A stretch of DNA of 64,000 bases from Simmondsia chinensis. Taxonomy: Eukaryota; Streptophyta; Magnoliopsida; Caryophyllales; Simmondsiaceae. The translations under genes and the position numbers were made by a program. The stretch is from positions 15,677,346-15,741,345 of the forward strand of contig JAGTTD010000011.1 in assembly GCA_018398585.1 (NCBI GenBank), in the 5' to 3' direction. This document shows, piece by piece, positions 54,933 to 64,000 of the stretch (positions within the stretch are counted from its first letter, which is position 1; every line of letters begins with the position of its first letter). The notes under the pieces were generated by a model, which worked only from the letters and a program-made list of their open reading frames with translations, was not told the origin of the DNA and made no database searches.

Positions 54933-56942
54933 TGTTAGGACTGGTGTCCTAAAGATCCAAATGTTAACCTCTAAATGTTACTTTATTAAAAAATAAATTG
55001 AAGTTCCAGTTGTTTCTTTATTAAATTTGTATATTTGAGCATATAAGGTGCATGTGATTTTGTTTTAGTAACATCCATGAGATGGGTGTAGTTCTCATAC
55101 TACAATTTACATGTTTATTCTAAGTGGTTTATGAGATTAACCCACATATAAACTTGGAGCAAATGGTATAGATTGCTGTTTGAAAAATCCGTAGTCAAAG
55201 ACAAGTTTCGGACCACTTGTATGCTAAGACTATAATGTGACACTTTAGATGACTTCTCTTGGTCATGTGGATGGTGATCCAAAAGTGTTATATTGGTGCG
55301 TCTAATAAGATGGATACACTGAGTTGGACCATGTGAGTTACTTTTTTCTAGACTACTATCAGAAATGAGTGATTTATGGTGTACTGTTTGAACGACGACT
55401 CTAAATCCTGAGAGTATTTTAGACCAATGCAAGGAATGTTTGTCACTTTGGTGTACTATAAGTAAGAGCTTAATAAATGGCCGAATTCCGACGTACACTG
55501 AGTAGCGGCGTGAAGTGTGACAGGGATCAGGTATTCAATATGGAGTCTACAGTCTCTTATGAGAAAAAAAATTTCCCCATAGTTGATTCGCAAGTGTTCG
55601 AATAATTTGAAATCTTTAGCCAAAGTGTTCCATGTGTTTAACATTTGGAATTTATACTGTGAATTTGTTCAAGCATAAATGAATTATTCGAAAAAGGGCG
55701 AGTCGGGAACTATGGAAAAGCTGTGAAAAAAATAATGGTAGTAGTTATAATTATTTTTTGTCATGGACATCTAGTGGAGAGATTGTTGTCATCAATACAA
55801 TCTATTTGGAAACTATCGAGTAAATGGTAATTTATTTAGAGGAATTACGTCTCTTTAAATGGTAACTAAATTTTATCATGAGATGGTAATTAATTTAGCC
55901 CATTTGGTGCTAGATTTAAATTGTCCCTGAGGTCCTTGCGCAAGCATTTGTTTTTTATTGCCATCAAAAAATATTACAGAATTCATGAGATGAGTAAATT
56001 TAAATTTTTCAAACATTATTCATGAGATGAATAAAAGTTAAAAATTATAAAATAAAATAATTTTTTTTAAAAATTAAATTCATAAGATAAATTTTAACAT
56101 GTGGGAAACAATATATATATATTTCAGAAAAAAACTGGCGATCCACGTGAAACCCTAACAGCCAATCAGTGCGCGACACGTGGGCGGCCTGGGGGAGAGA
56201 TCCTCACCTTCGACCGCGGACCAATTGCTGCCCACCACGTGGCACACGTCGGCGGGACCTAACTGGCTATCTGTGTGAACGCAAGTGGGCCAATCATTGG
56301 CCGCCACGTGGCACACAAAGTGAAATAATTAAATGCGTTTCCAACTGTTTATTTAAGCGATGGCATTTTGAACTAGGTTTACCTGTTTTGTTTTGTTTTT
56401 TCAGCATCCCACATCGGCCCTTGTTAAATTTTTTGCTCCAATATCCTCCTATAAGTAGGGGTATCGATTTCATGATTTGGCATCCAATTGAATTAAAATT
56501 TAAGGTTTCTAGAAGTATTGACTTTCGGTGATCTAATTAGAGAGAAAATTTTCTTTCTTTAATTCAATATTTTTCAGAATCCGCTCTCCGGGCATTTTGA
56601 GGTGATTGCGTACAAGGCCTCTGGGTCTCGTCTTTCTTAACGTTCTTTATTATTGTTCTGGTACTCTTTATTTTGGAGTAAATCTAGGTATTCTTCTTTC
56701 CTTTTTTTTAAGCTTTTCGCTTTTCTACTTATTTATAGTATTCTTACTATGCTAGTTTTAATTCATATTATTATTACAAATGCATTAGAGTAGAGGCCTT
56801 TAGATTTAAATTAGGAATTTAAATATGTAAATTTAAAATTATGAATTTTAAATCAACATTAGATTTAAAATTAAGAATTTTAAACCCTTCCACTATGCTA
56901 GTTTAATAAACTTAGGAAAAATTTTTGAAATTCGCCCTGACA
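54933..56942 (+). mobile_element. 5' LTR of E
   Basis: Runs from TGTTAGGACTGGTG to TTCGCCCTGACA, about 2010 bp. The TATA-like element TATAAGTAGG is at 56450-56459. Several CACGTG-type boxes and CCAAT-type words cluster at 56140-56330, upstream of the TATA. A 120-codon frame at 56169-56531 is LTR sequence, not a gene. Confidence 0.87.
56450..56459 (+). promoter_or_regulatory. TATA-like element of E LTR
   Basis: TATAAGTAGG stands where the D LTRs have TATAAATAG, about 490 bp before the LTR end. Confidence 0.5.
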
Positions 56943-57990
56943 ATTAGTATCAGAGCCAACCTCTTATTACATTCATAATATACAAGAATAGGTACAGTAA
57001 GATCAAAATAAATAGACTTGCGATTTAATAAAGTAGAGATTTTATTAAGAAGGAAAGATAGTTTAAGTACCGGTTTAAATTATTTGAATCGACAACGAAT
57101 TAATAATTAATTCAGATCTGTCAATGTAAATTAATTAAAATTGCATTCATATTAGTCGTATAATGAGACTATGTGTAGTTGATCATGATTTACGAAATCG
57201 GATAAATTGATCTAATGAGAATGGATTCAATTATTTTTTCAATACAAAAAAATATTTTTTTAAAATGCCGGCACTGACATGAAGCTGACATCAACAATTT
57301 TTTTATTAATTTAAAATATATTTTTTTTGGACGTGTAGACATCAGTACTAAATTAAATAATAATAATTAAAAGTTAATTTTTATTAATTAATTTAATTTT
57401 AGAATAAGATTCTAATGAAGATTATAAGAAGTAAATGCAATTTAATTAAAACCATTAGTTTATAAAAATCAAGTGGGAGAGAGATTCAATTGTTGAAACT
57501 CACGGTCTCCACTACTGGTCTAGCAATATATTGAATTGGCATCACTCCCTGCGGAGGGTGTCGGTTTGCAGGTTACAACATTAGACTTCTATTAGGATAA
57601 ACCAAAGTGCAAAGAAGCGATGCGACCACACTGCCATGATGGAGGGTTAGGTAATGGTTTACACTTGACTAGCGTAATATATTATCCTTCCCGGAGGAGC
57701 TCTATTGTGTTATGTTAGATACTAAGGTAAAATTGGTGAGTTAATCATGTCTAGTAAGAGTTACATGTTAATTGAGAATAGCTCTCACCCAAACAAATTT
57801 CATACGACCTCGCTATCAGGGAGTAAGAAGTGGTGTTTTTAGGTCATTATTGCATGCATGATAGTACAGTTTTGTGGACACCTAATATATTGTGTTTGCT
57901 AAATTAAAAAGAATAGATTTCATAGCGTTATATATGACACATATTAGATAGTTACACAAATGTTTGATTTATAATGTTTTAAAATCGATA
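56943..57990 (+). other. PBS and leader of E
   Basis: The PBS TAGTATCAGAGCC at about 56945-56957 differs by one base from the initiator tRNA-Met site. The AT-rich leader contains a block matching the D leader (57470-57900), but without the long hairpin repeat array seen in D. Confidence 0.7.
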
Positions 57991-58004
57991 CGTCTGGAGA
58001 ACTT

Positions 58005-58720
58005 CACTCATTTCTAATGCATAATGTACTCAATGGACCGAATTACTTTGCTTGGAAAAACAAGTTGGACTTAGTTTTTACTCACAAGGGTCTTGAGTTT
58101 GCTCTCACTGAAGCTTGTCCACCAATGCCCACTGCTAATTGCACAATGAAAACTGGCATGGGGCTAATGAGTTAGCCAAGTGCTATATATTGACCTCAGT
58201 GTCAGAAGTATTCAGGCATCAGATGTTTGAGAAGCGAACAGCAGCTGAAATAATTGAACATATAGGAGAAATGTTCGAGGAGCAACATAAATCAATAAGG
58301 CAAGAACTCATAAAGAAGTTGCTCAACATGAGGATGTCCGAAGCAGTAACACATCATGAATTTGGTGACATGTTTTTCTGAACTGAAGATCCTTGGAGCT
58401 GAGTTTGATAGTCAAACTAAGCAGGACATTAATCTTAGTTCTTTGTCCAGCGCATTCGCTCAGTTTAAGCTAAATTTTTATATGAACAACAAAAACTATT
58501 AGCTACCTAAACTAATGAAAGAGCTACAAGCAACAGAGGACGTGATGTGGAGCATGAGGAGTGCCTAGGAATTAGGGACGAGTAACATTCAGCAAGTCAA
58601 AGGAAAGTGCTTCCTTTGTGGAGAAATGAGCCACTGGAAAGGAGACTGCACTAAGGACTTAGTTCCCCTTCCTGCAAAGACTGCAAAGCCATCTAGTGAA
58701 GGCCTGTTGATATCTCACTT
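58005..58720 (+). pseudogene. gag: Copia gag (E)
   Basis: Begins near NVLNGPNYFAWKNKLDL, then a frameshift near 58140 into the open piece 58139-58381 (YILTSVSEVFRHQMFEKRTAAEI, IRQELIKKLLNMRMSEA). A CCHC zinc knuckle CFLCGEMSHWKGDC (C-x2-C-x4-H-x4-C) is intact near 58610-58652. The start codon is not certain. Confidence 0.8.
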
Positions 58721-60090
58721 AGTTAAGTCATGCTCCAGTTGAGAGTCCACCAGGTTCCTGATGTGTGGACTTAGGTTCAACTAACCTTGACTGATGGAGA
58801 GGTGTACCTGACAGTTGGAGATGGTACAAGAGTGTCGGTCTTAGGAGTAAGAGATGTTAGCTTACTCTTTAGTGGCAGAGTTTTGATTTTGAAGGATTGT
58901 TTATTTGTACCTGTATTGTGCAGGAATTTGATTTATGTGTCTCATTTAGTGGATTAAGGTTATACAGTTAGTTTTGGTTGTGAACCTATTATTACGAGAA
59001 ATAAATTATTTATTTGCAAAGGTACATGTGTGGATGGTTTATTCATGTTATTTCCTAATCAAAACTCTGATATTTGTTTAAATGAATCTAGCACAAGCTC
59101 ACTTGTTCAATCTCCTAATGGAAAACGGCCTAAAAGGGATAATGCCTTCACATGGCACCCATGTTTAGATCACATTAATTCGAATAGGATACAAAGAGTG
59201 GTAAAAGATGGACTGAGAGAACGTTTAGACTTGAAGTCATTACTAGTCTGCAAATCCTGCATAGAAGGTAAGATGACCAAGTCTGTCTTTAAGAATAAAG
59301 GCAATAGGTGTGGTGACTTGTTTGAGCTAGTTCACACATATGTATGTGGACCAATGAACGTTTAGGTAAGAGGTGGGTATGAGTACTTCATCACATTCAC
59401 AAATGACTACTCAAGGTAGGGATATATTGGCCTAATGAGACATAAGTTGGACTCTTTGGAAAAGTTCAAAGAGTACAAAGCTGAAGTTAAAAAGCAATTA
59501 GGTAAAAAAGTAAAGTCACTTTGATCAAATTGAGGTGGAGAATATCTTTTGAGTGAATTTTTGAATTTTCGAACTACAAATGGGATAAGATCTCAGCTTT
59601 CTGCTCCGAGTACACCACAGCAGCATGGTGTTGCAGAAAGAAGGAATAGGACATTATTAGATATGGTAAGGTCCATGATGAGTCAAGGTGCTTTACCAAT
59701 CTCTTTTTGGGGTTATGCCATGGAAACAGTAGCATATCTCCTGAACTTAGTTCCATCTAAGTCAGTTCCTGAAATGCCTAGGGAGTTATGGACTGGCCGA
59801 AAGACAAGGATGGGGTACCTTCGAATTTGGGGGTGCCCAGCACATTTGTTGAAAAAGAATCCTAACAAACTGGAATCAAGGACAGAGATGTGCATGTTTG
59901 TTAGTTGGCCCAAAGGAATAAGGGGTGGTCTTTTCTAAAGTCGTTCTGATCAAGAAGTTTTTATAAGTGTGAATGTGAAATATTTAAAAGAGGATTTTGC
60001 AGTAGACTACAAAAGCAAAAGCAGAGTAGTGTTAGAAGAATTAAAAGAAAATGACGCTAATTCTAAATAACTAGACACAACTCAAGACAC
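58721..60090 (+). pseudogene. int: Copia protease remnant and integrase (E)
   Basis: A protease-like region (GEVYLTVGDGTRVSVLGVRDVSL) is followed by the GAG-pre-integrase zinc region WHPCLDHINSN...CKSCIEGKMTKS. Integrase core follows: the first catalytic Asp (HTDVCGP type) reads HTYVCGP, and the second (SDRGGEY type) reads SN*GGEY, so both Asp are lost; PQQHGVAERRNRT keeps the Glu. Then LPISFWGYAMETVAYLLNLVPSKSVP, WGCPAHLLKKNPNKLESRT and YLKEDFAVDYKSKSR. At least five stops. Confidence 0.84.
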
Positions 60091-61560
60091 AGTGGATGCA
60101 TTACATGCACCTACTGATAGGGACGAGAATGTTCCAGGTACACAAGAGCCCAGGCATAGAGGGAGGATTGTCAGGGCACCTGATAGGTTCATGGCGGGAG
60201 CCTTAATGATTGGCCATGACATTGAATCTGATACTCTCAACTACAATAAGACAATTAAGGACAATGATGCTGACCAGTGAGTCTTAGCAATGAAATCTGA
60301 GATAGGATCTATGTATTCTAATCAGGTCCGGGAACTTGTAGAGGCGTCGGAAGGCATTAAGCCCATTGGATGTAAATGGGCCTACAAGAGGAAAGGGGGA
60401 GTGGACGAGAAGGTAGAGACCTTCAAGGAAAGACTGGTTGCTAAGAGTTTTACCTAAAAGGAAGGAATCGATTATGATGAGACCGTCTCACCAGTAGCCA
60501 TGCTAAAGTCCATAAGGATACTCCTATCCATTATAGCTCATTAGGATTATGAGATTTGGCAAATGGATGTCAAAAAGGCCTTTTTGAATGGTCGTCTTGA
60601 AGAAGACATCTATATGGTTCAACCAGATGGTTTCATTGGCAAAATCAAGAGCATATGGTATGCAAACTGAAGAAGTCCATATATGGACTGAAGCAAGCAT
60701 CACGCTCATGGAATATTAGATTCAATGAAGCGATTAAGTCTTATGGTTTTGAGCAATTGGTTGATGAACCATGCGTGTACAAACGACATTACGAGAAAGT
60801 AATGACTTTCTTTGTATTGTATGTCAATGATATACTACTCATTGGAAATGATGTAGGTGTGTTGTCAGCTGTAAAGATTTGGTTGTCAAGCTAGTTCGTT
60901 ATGAAGGAGTTAGGAGAAGCCAGTTATATTCTTGGGATTAAGCTTTTAAGAGATCGTAAGAGTAGGATGTTGGGTTTTTCCCAAGCCACTTATATTGACA
61001 AGATGTTGTCAAGGTATCGCATGGAGGACTCTAAGAAAGGGCCTTTACCTTTTAGGCATGGAGTCCCTATTTTTGTAGAGCAACATCTTAAGACACCTCA
61101 AGAGGAGTAGCAGATGAGGAATATTCCATATGCTTTGGCTGTGAGAAGCCTCATATATGCCATGTTGTGCACGAGACCAGATTTCTGCTATGTTGTTGGT
61201 ATAGTAAGCAGATATCAGTCTAACCCGGGTCCAATGCACTCGGTGGCTGTGAAGCACATTCTTAAGTAGTCGAGAAGAACTAGAGATTATATGCTAATCT
61301 TTCAAAGTTAGGAGCTAGTTCTAATTGGCTATATTGATTCAGACTTCTAGTCAGATAGAGATGCCAGACGTCTGACGTCTAGATATGTCTTTACCCTGCT
61401 CTAAGTTTGGGGAGTGTCAGGCAGTCTTATATTGCTGACTCCACCATGGGAGCTGAATATATTGTAGCTTCAAAAGATGCAAAAGGAGGCTTGTTGGCTC
61501 AGAAAATTCCAGATAAATACGAGCAATAATCTAGTAGATCTTTTACAAAGATTTTGACTT
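60091..61560 (+). pseudogene. pol: Copia reverse transcriptase and RNase H (E)
   Basis: Blocks [76 protein letters not shown], a frameshift near 60645, [54 protein letters not shown], then RNase H (ALAVRSLIYAMLCTRPDFCY, VGIVSRYQSNPG). The catalytic YVDD reads YVND. Stops near 60281, 60457, 60542, 60893 and 61109. Confidence 0.84.
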
Positions 61561-61619
61561 AGAAGACCTTTGAATCACACTTAGAGGGAATGGGTAGAAA
61601 GTGTATAGTAATTTGGGTT

Positions 61620-61635
61620 TAGGACAAGTGGAGAT
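61620..61635 (+). other. Polypurine tract of E
   Basis: AGGACAAGTGGAGAT precedes the LTR start TGTTAGGAATAG at 61636; the same sequence with one more G precedes the D 3' LTR. Confidence 0.75.
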
Positions 61636-62103
61636 TGTTAGGAATAGTATCCTGAAAATCCAAATGTTAACCTCTAAATGTTACTTAATTAAAGAATAAA
61701 TTAAAGTTTCAGTCGTTTCCTTATTAAATTTGTATAATTGAGCATATATGGTGCATGTGATTTTCTTTTAGTAACATCCATGAGATGGGTTTAGTCCTCA
61801 TACTACAATTTACATGCTTGTTCTAAGTGGTTTATGAGATTAACTCATAGATAGGCTTGGAACGAATGGTATGGATTGTTATTAGAAAACCTTGTAGTCA
61901 AAGATAAGTTTGGACTACTTGTATGCTAAGACTATAACGTGACACTTGAGATGACTTGTCTTGGTCATGTGGATGGTGATCAAAAGGTGTTATGTTGGTG
62001 CGTTTAATAAGATTGATTATACTGAGTTGGACCATGTGAGTTTTGGAATTGAGTGATTATGACGTACTGTTTGAACGATGACTCTAAATCCTGAGAGTAT
62101 TCT
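61636..62103 (+). mobile_element. 3' LTR of E, truncated
   Basis: Matches the first part of the 5' LTR from TGTTAGGA to about CCTGAGAGTATT, then stops; about 1.5 kb is missing. A small internal gap relative to the 5' LTR lies near 62045. The sequence beyond belongs to another element. Confidence 0.83.
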
Positions 62104-63260
62104 GCTTAAATTATTTGTTATTTTTGTGCTTTTAGCAATGGGTTTGGGGATGGCATATATGGTTTGAATTTTTATTTGTTCTCTTAGCATAATTTTGCTT
62201 AAATTAGCTAAGTTTTTTGTATGGATTGGCACAAAATTATTGTGATTTATATTGAAGTTCAAATTTGAGACTTGCTAAGACTATTAGAATATCTTACTAT
62301 TGAATTTGTTATTTTTGTCTTTTAACCAGTCTTGTGACAAACTTTATGTTTTAAATTGTGATAGTAGGAATAATTTTAGGAATTTGAAGCAAGCATTATA
62401 CTCATAACAATATTGAAATCAATAGTTTATCTTTTTTTTTTTAAAGTTGATTCTATTCAAAAAATAAAAACCGAAAAAAGGGTAACAATGCTTGTTCAAT
62501 GAGGTAAGTACCTGTGACTTGTTTGTTCTTGTAGCCCATGTGTCTCGAGCAAGTAAGCCCGTAGGGGTGTTTTAACACTTAGTACCTTAAGCCAATTGGA
62601 TGGGGAGCTGTTGGTTGAAAGCTCGCTACACAGGCCACAAGGAACGCTTAAGAAAAATCAATTTCTTTAATCACTTTAATGAGACCCACTGCCTAATGTG
62701 AATGAAATGTTTTAAGGTATGTGCTAGTAATGGCATAGGTTGTGAATTTCTTTGACTCGAGCCATCAAGTCCGAGGAGTGCTCTTCACTCGGTGCCTTGA
62801 GCCAACTGGATTGGGAGACACCAGCCAAAAACTCGGTACATGGGTCTTAAGGAGACATGCCTGACCATGATTTACTTAAAAAAGAAAAAAATAAACAAGA
62901 AAACAAGAGAGAAGGGAATCCTTGAGATTTCTTTGTTGATTAGGGGTGATTTGTTAGGATAATTATTCCTTTAATTATTCTGTATTGATTTTAAATTTGG
63001 AAGGTTTGGAATAAGAAAAAGGGAAGAGAAGTTGTGAGCTCACTCACTAGTAAAACAACTTGAATCAGAGAACTTGAGTTGGAAACAGTGTAGTAATAAC
63101 ATTACATACAAGATTATTTACTCTTAGGTACACCTGCAAATGTGCTCAGAAATATTTTTCACAAGTAATTCTTGTCATTACATACTCGATTAAATTTTTC
63201 CATCTTTAGCTAGTTTGAGCTAAATCTTGCTAGAGGACAAGCAAGGTGTGGATTTTGGGA
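62104..63260 (+). mobile_element. 3' non-coding region of another gypsy
   Basis: No open frames. It ends with GCTAGAGGACAAGCAAGGTGTGG, the pattern that precedes the 3' LTR in many large plant gypsies. It holds two diverged copies of a block of about 100 bp, listed separately. No protein domain is visible, so the lineage is inferred only. Confidence 0.55.
62540..62860 (+). repeat. Diverged duplicate block in gypsy 3' region
   Basis: Copy a (about 62540-62645) and copy b (about 62755-62865) share the order CTCGAGC, AGTCCG or AGCCCG, CTTGAGCCAACTGGAT or CTTAAGCCAATTGGAT, GGGAG, ACTCGGTACATGG or GCTCGCTACACAGG, and end in AAGGA. Similarity is about two thirds by eye. Confidence 0.65.
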
Positions 63261-64000
63261 TGTTGATTTGCCTTATTTTTACATATTTTATTCCTCATTT
63301 CTGCAACATATTCGGCTTTACATGTGTATTTTATTGTAATCTAGGCACATTTATGCTTGGAGTGCATCGAAACAAACAAAGGTTGGAAAGTGGCAAAATC
63401 AAGCATAACTTAGGCATATTTGAAGACTATTCTGAGAAATGCGGCCATGTGTGTAAAAGAAGGGTCTATCAGGTCGTAATTCGATAACCCAAATAAATTT
63501 TGTAGGGTTTTAAGTACTAAACGACGAATTGGCATGAAGTACTGATCGGTCAACAGCCCACAGTAGGACGGATCCTACAGTGAGACTACCTATCAATCAG
63601 CTAACAGTGCCGATCAATCGGCAGCCCCTAGTGGGCTAGCCGATTGATCAGCGGCCAATAGTGCTAAACAATCGGCCATATACTCGCAGCAGACCCCGAG
63701 GTGACGCCGTAGGTATGAGTAGAGAGGGGGAGACCTATTTTTCGAATCTTTTTCTTGGTCTCCTCTCCTTCCCGAAGCTGCTACGAGATCCAAGCTTTCT
63801 CAAATGCCAAAGTGCAGATTTTAATGATGTGTAAAATTCCCATGGAGGAGTAGACTTTTAGTTTAGGGATGAAGGACGGGTAACCGTCCAGTATCCCAGA
63901 TTTGTATTATATCTTTGACAACGATTTGGCTATGTTATTTTCGCACCCCTATGGGGAATTATTCATGATGCTTGGTTTTCTTTGTCTATGCTTGTAGCCA
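63261..64000 (+). mobile_element. Start of a 3' LTR, continues beyond window
   Basis: TGTTGATTTGCC follows a purine-rich tract (GTGTGGATTTTGGGA). The LTR is not closed inside the window. The small frame 63227-63487 is not a gene. A cluster of CCGATCAATCGG-type palindromes lies at 63565-63680. The LTR start is inferred from the preceding tract. Confidence 0.5.
63565..63680. repeat. Cluster of CGATCAATCGG palindromes
   Basis: CCGATCAATCGGC, GCCGATTGATCAGC and related words GATCGGTCAAC and AACAATCGGCC recur about four times in 115 bp, each followed or preceded by a CAGCC/GGCC and a TAGTG word. The first two are near-inverted copies around GCCCCTAGTGGGC. Confidence 0.65.

Larger units (their letters stand above)
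54933..62103 (+). mobile_element. E: copia element, 3' LTR truncated
   Basis: Structure: 5' LTR 54933-56942, PBS, leader, gag, protease remnant, integrase, reverse transcriptase, RNase H, PPT, partial 3' LTR 61636-62103. Order integrase before reverse transcriptase is the copia order. It resembles the Tork/Angela-like group from memory of the pol blocks, but lineage is not certain. Many in-frame stops show it is inactive. Confidence 0.88.

Noticed and set aside
56169..56531. 120-codon frame within the E 5' LTR
   Set aside because: Lies across the U3 promoter region of an LTR, with no recognisable domain.

Overview
The window is plant nuclear DNA made almost entirely of nested, decayed LTR retrotransposons. 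Plant origin is inferred from the families present: Ty3/gypsy of the Tat type with a second RNase H, chromovirus-like Ty3/gypsy, and Ty1/copia with 2-kb LTRs. Primer-binding sites mostly match plant initiator tRNA-Met. I found no host gene, tRNA, rRNA or CRISPR array, and I cannot name the species.

Layout, left to right. A Tat element (copy 1) gives LTR/leader and gag to about 2885. A patchwork follows: N1, a pol-less gypsy derivative (2886-4993, minus); P, an integrase end plus 3' LTR of a plus-strand gypsy (4994-6147); A2, a minus-strand gypsy keeping gag to RNase H and one LTR (6148-9608); and N2, a complete pol-less gypsy (9978-14240, plus). Gypsy B (14466-25163, minus) has a perfect 5-bp target duplication (TCAAG) and carries a second gypsy, B2 (17953-23209), inside its protease. 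B2 has the best-preserved pol in the window. Tat copy 2 gag (25164-27022) and a piece of copia LTR (27023-27863) come next.

Tat copy 3 then runs from 27864 to 54932 and is the scaffold for the deepest nesting. Its gag is split by a solo LTR (29230-43727, target duplication AGGAT). That LTR is split by gypsy C (30576-43645, minus), whose integrase is split by copia D (31900-39347, minus). Further along, N3, a second complete pol-less gypsy (46665-50843, minus), separates the Tat protease from its reverse transcriptase. Copia E (54933-62103, plus) sits in the Tat 3' region. The window ends in the 3' non-coding region and LTR start of another gypsy (62104-64000).

Coding regions are broken by stops and frameshifts almost everywhere, and many stops look like C-to-T changes. 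The most interesting content is the pol-less group N1/N2/N3. These keep gypsy LTRs, PBS, and in N2 and N3 gag and protease, but carry a shared open reading frame of unknown function where reverse transcriptase, RNase H and integrase should be. Their LTR ends, primer site and a U5 hairpin next to it match those of the pol-bearing gypsies in the same window (A2, B, B2, C, P), which suggests they were mobilised in trans.
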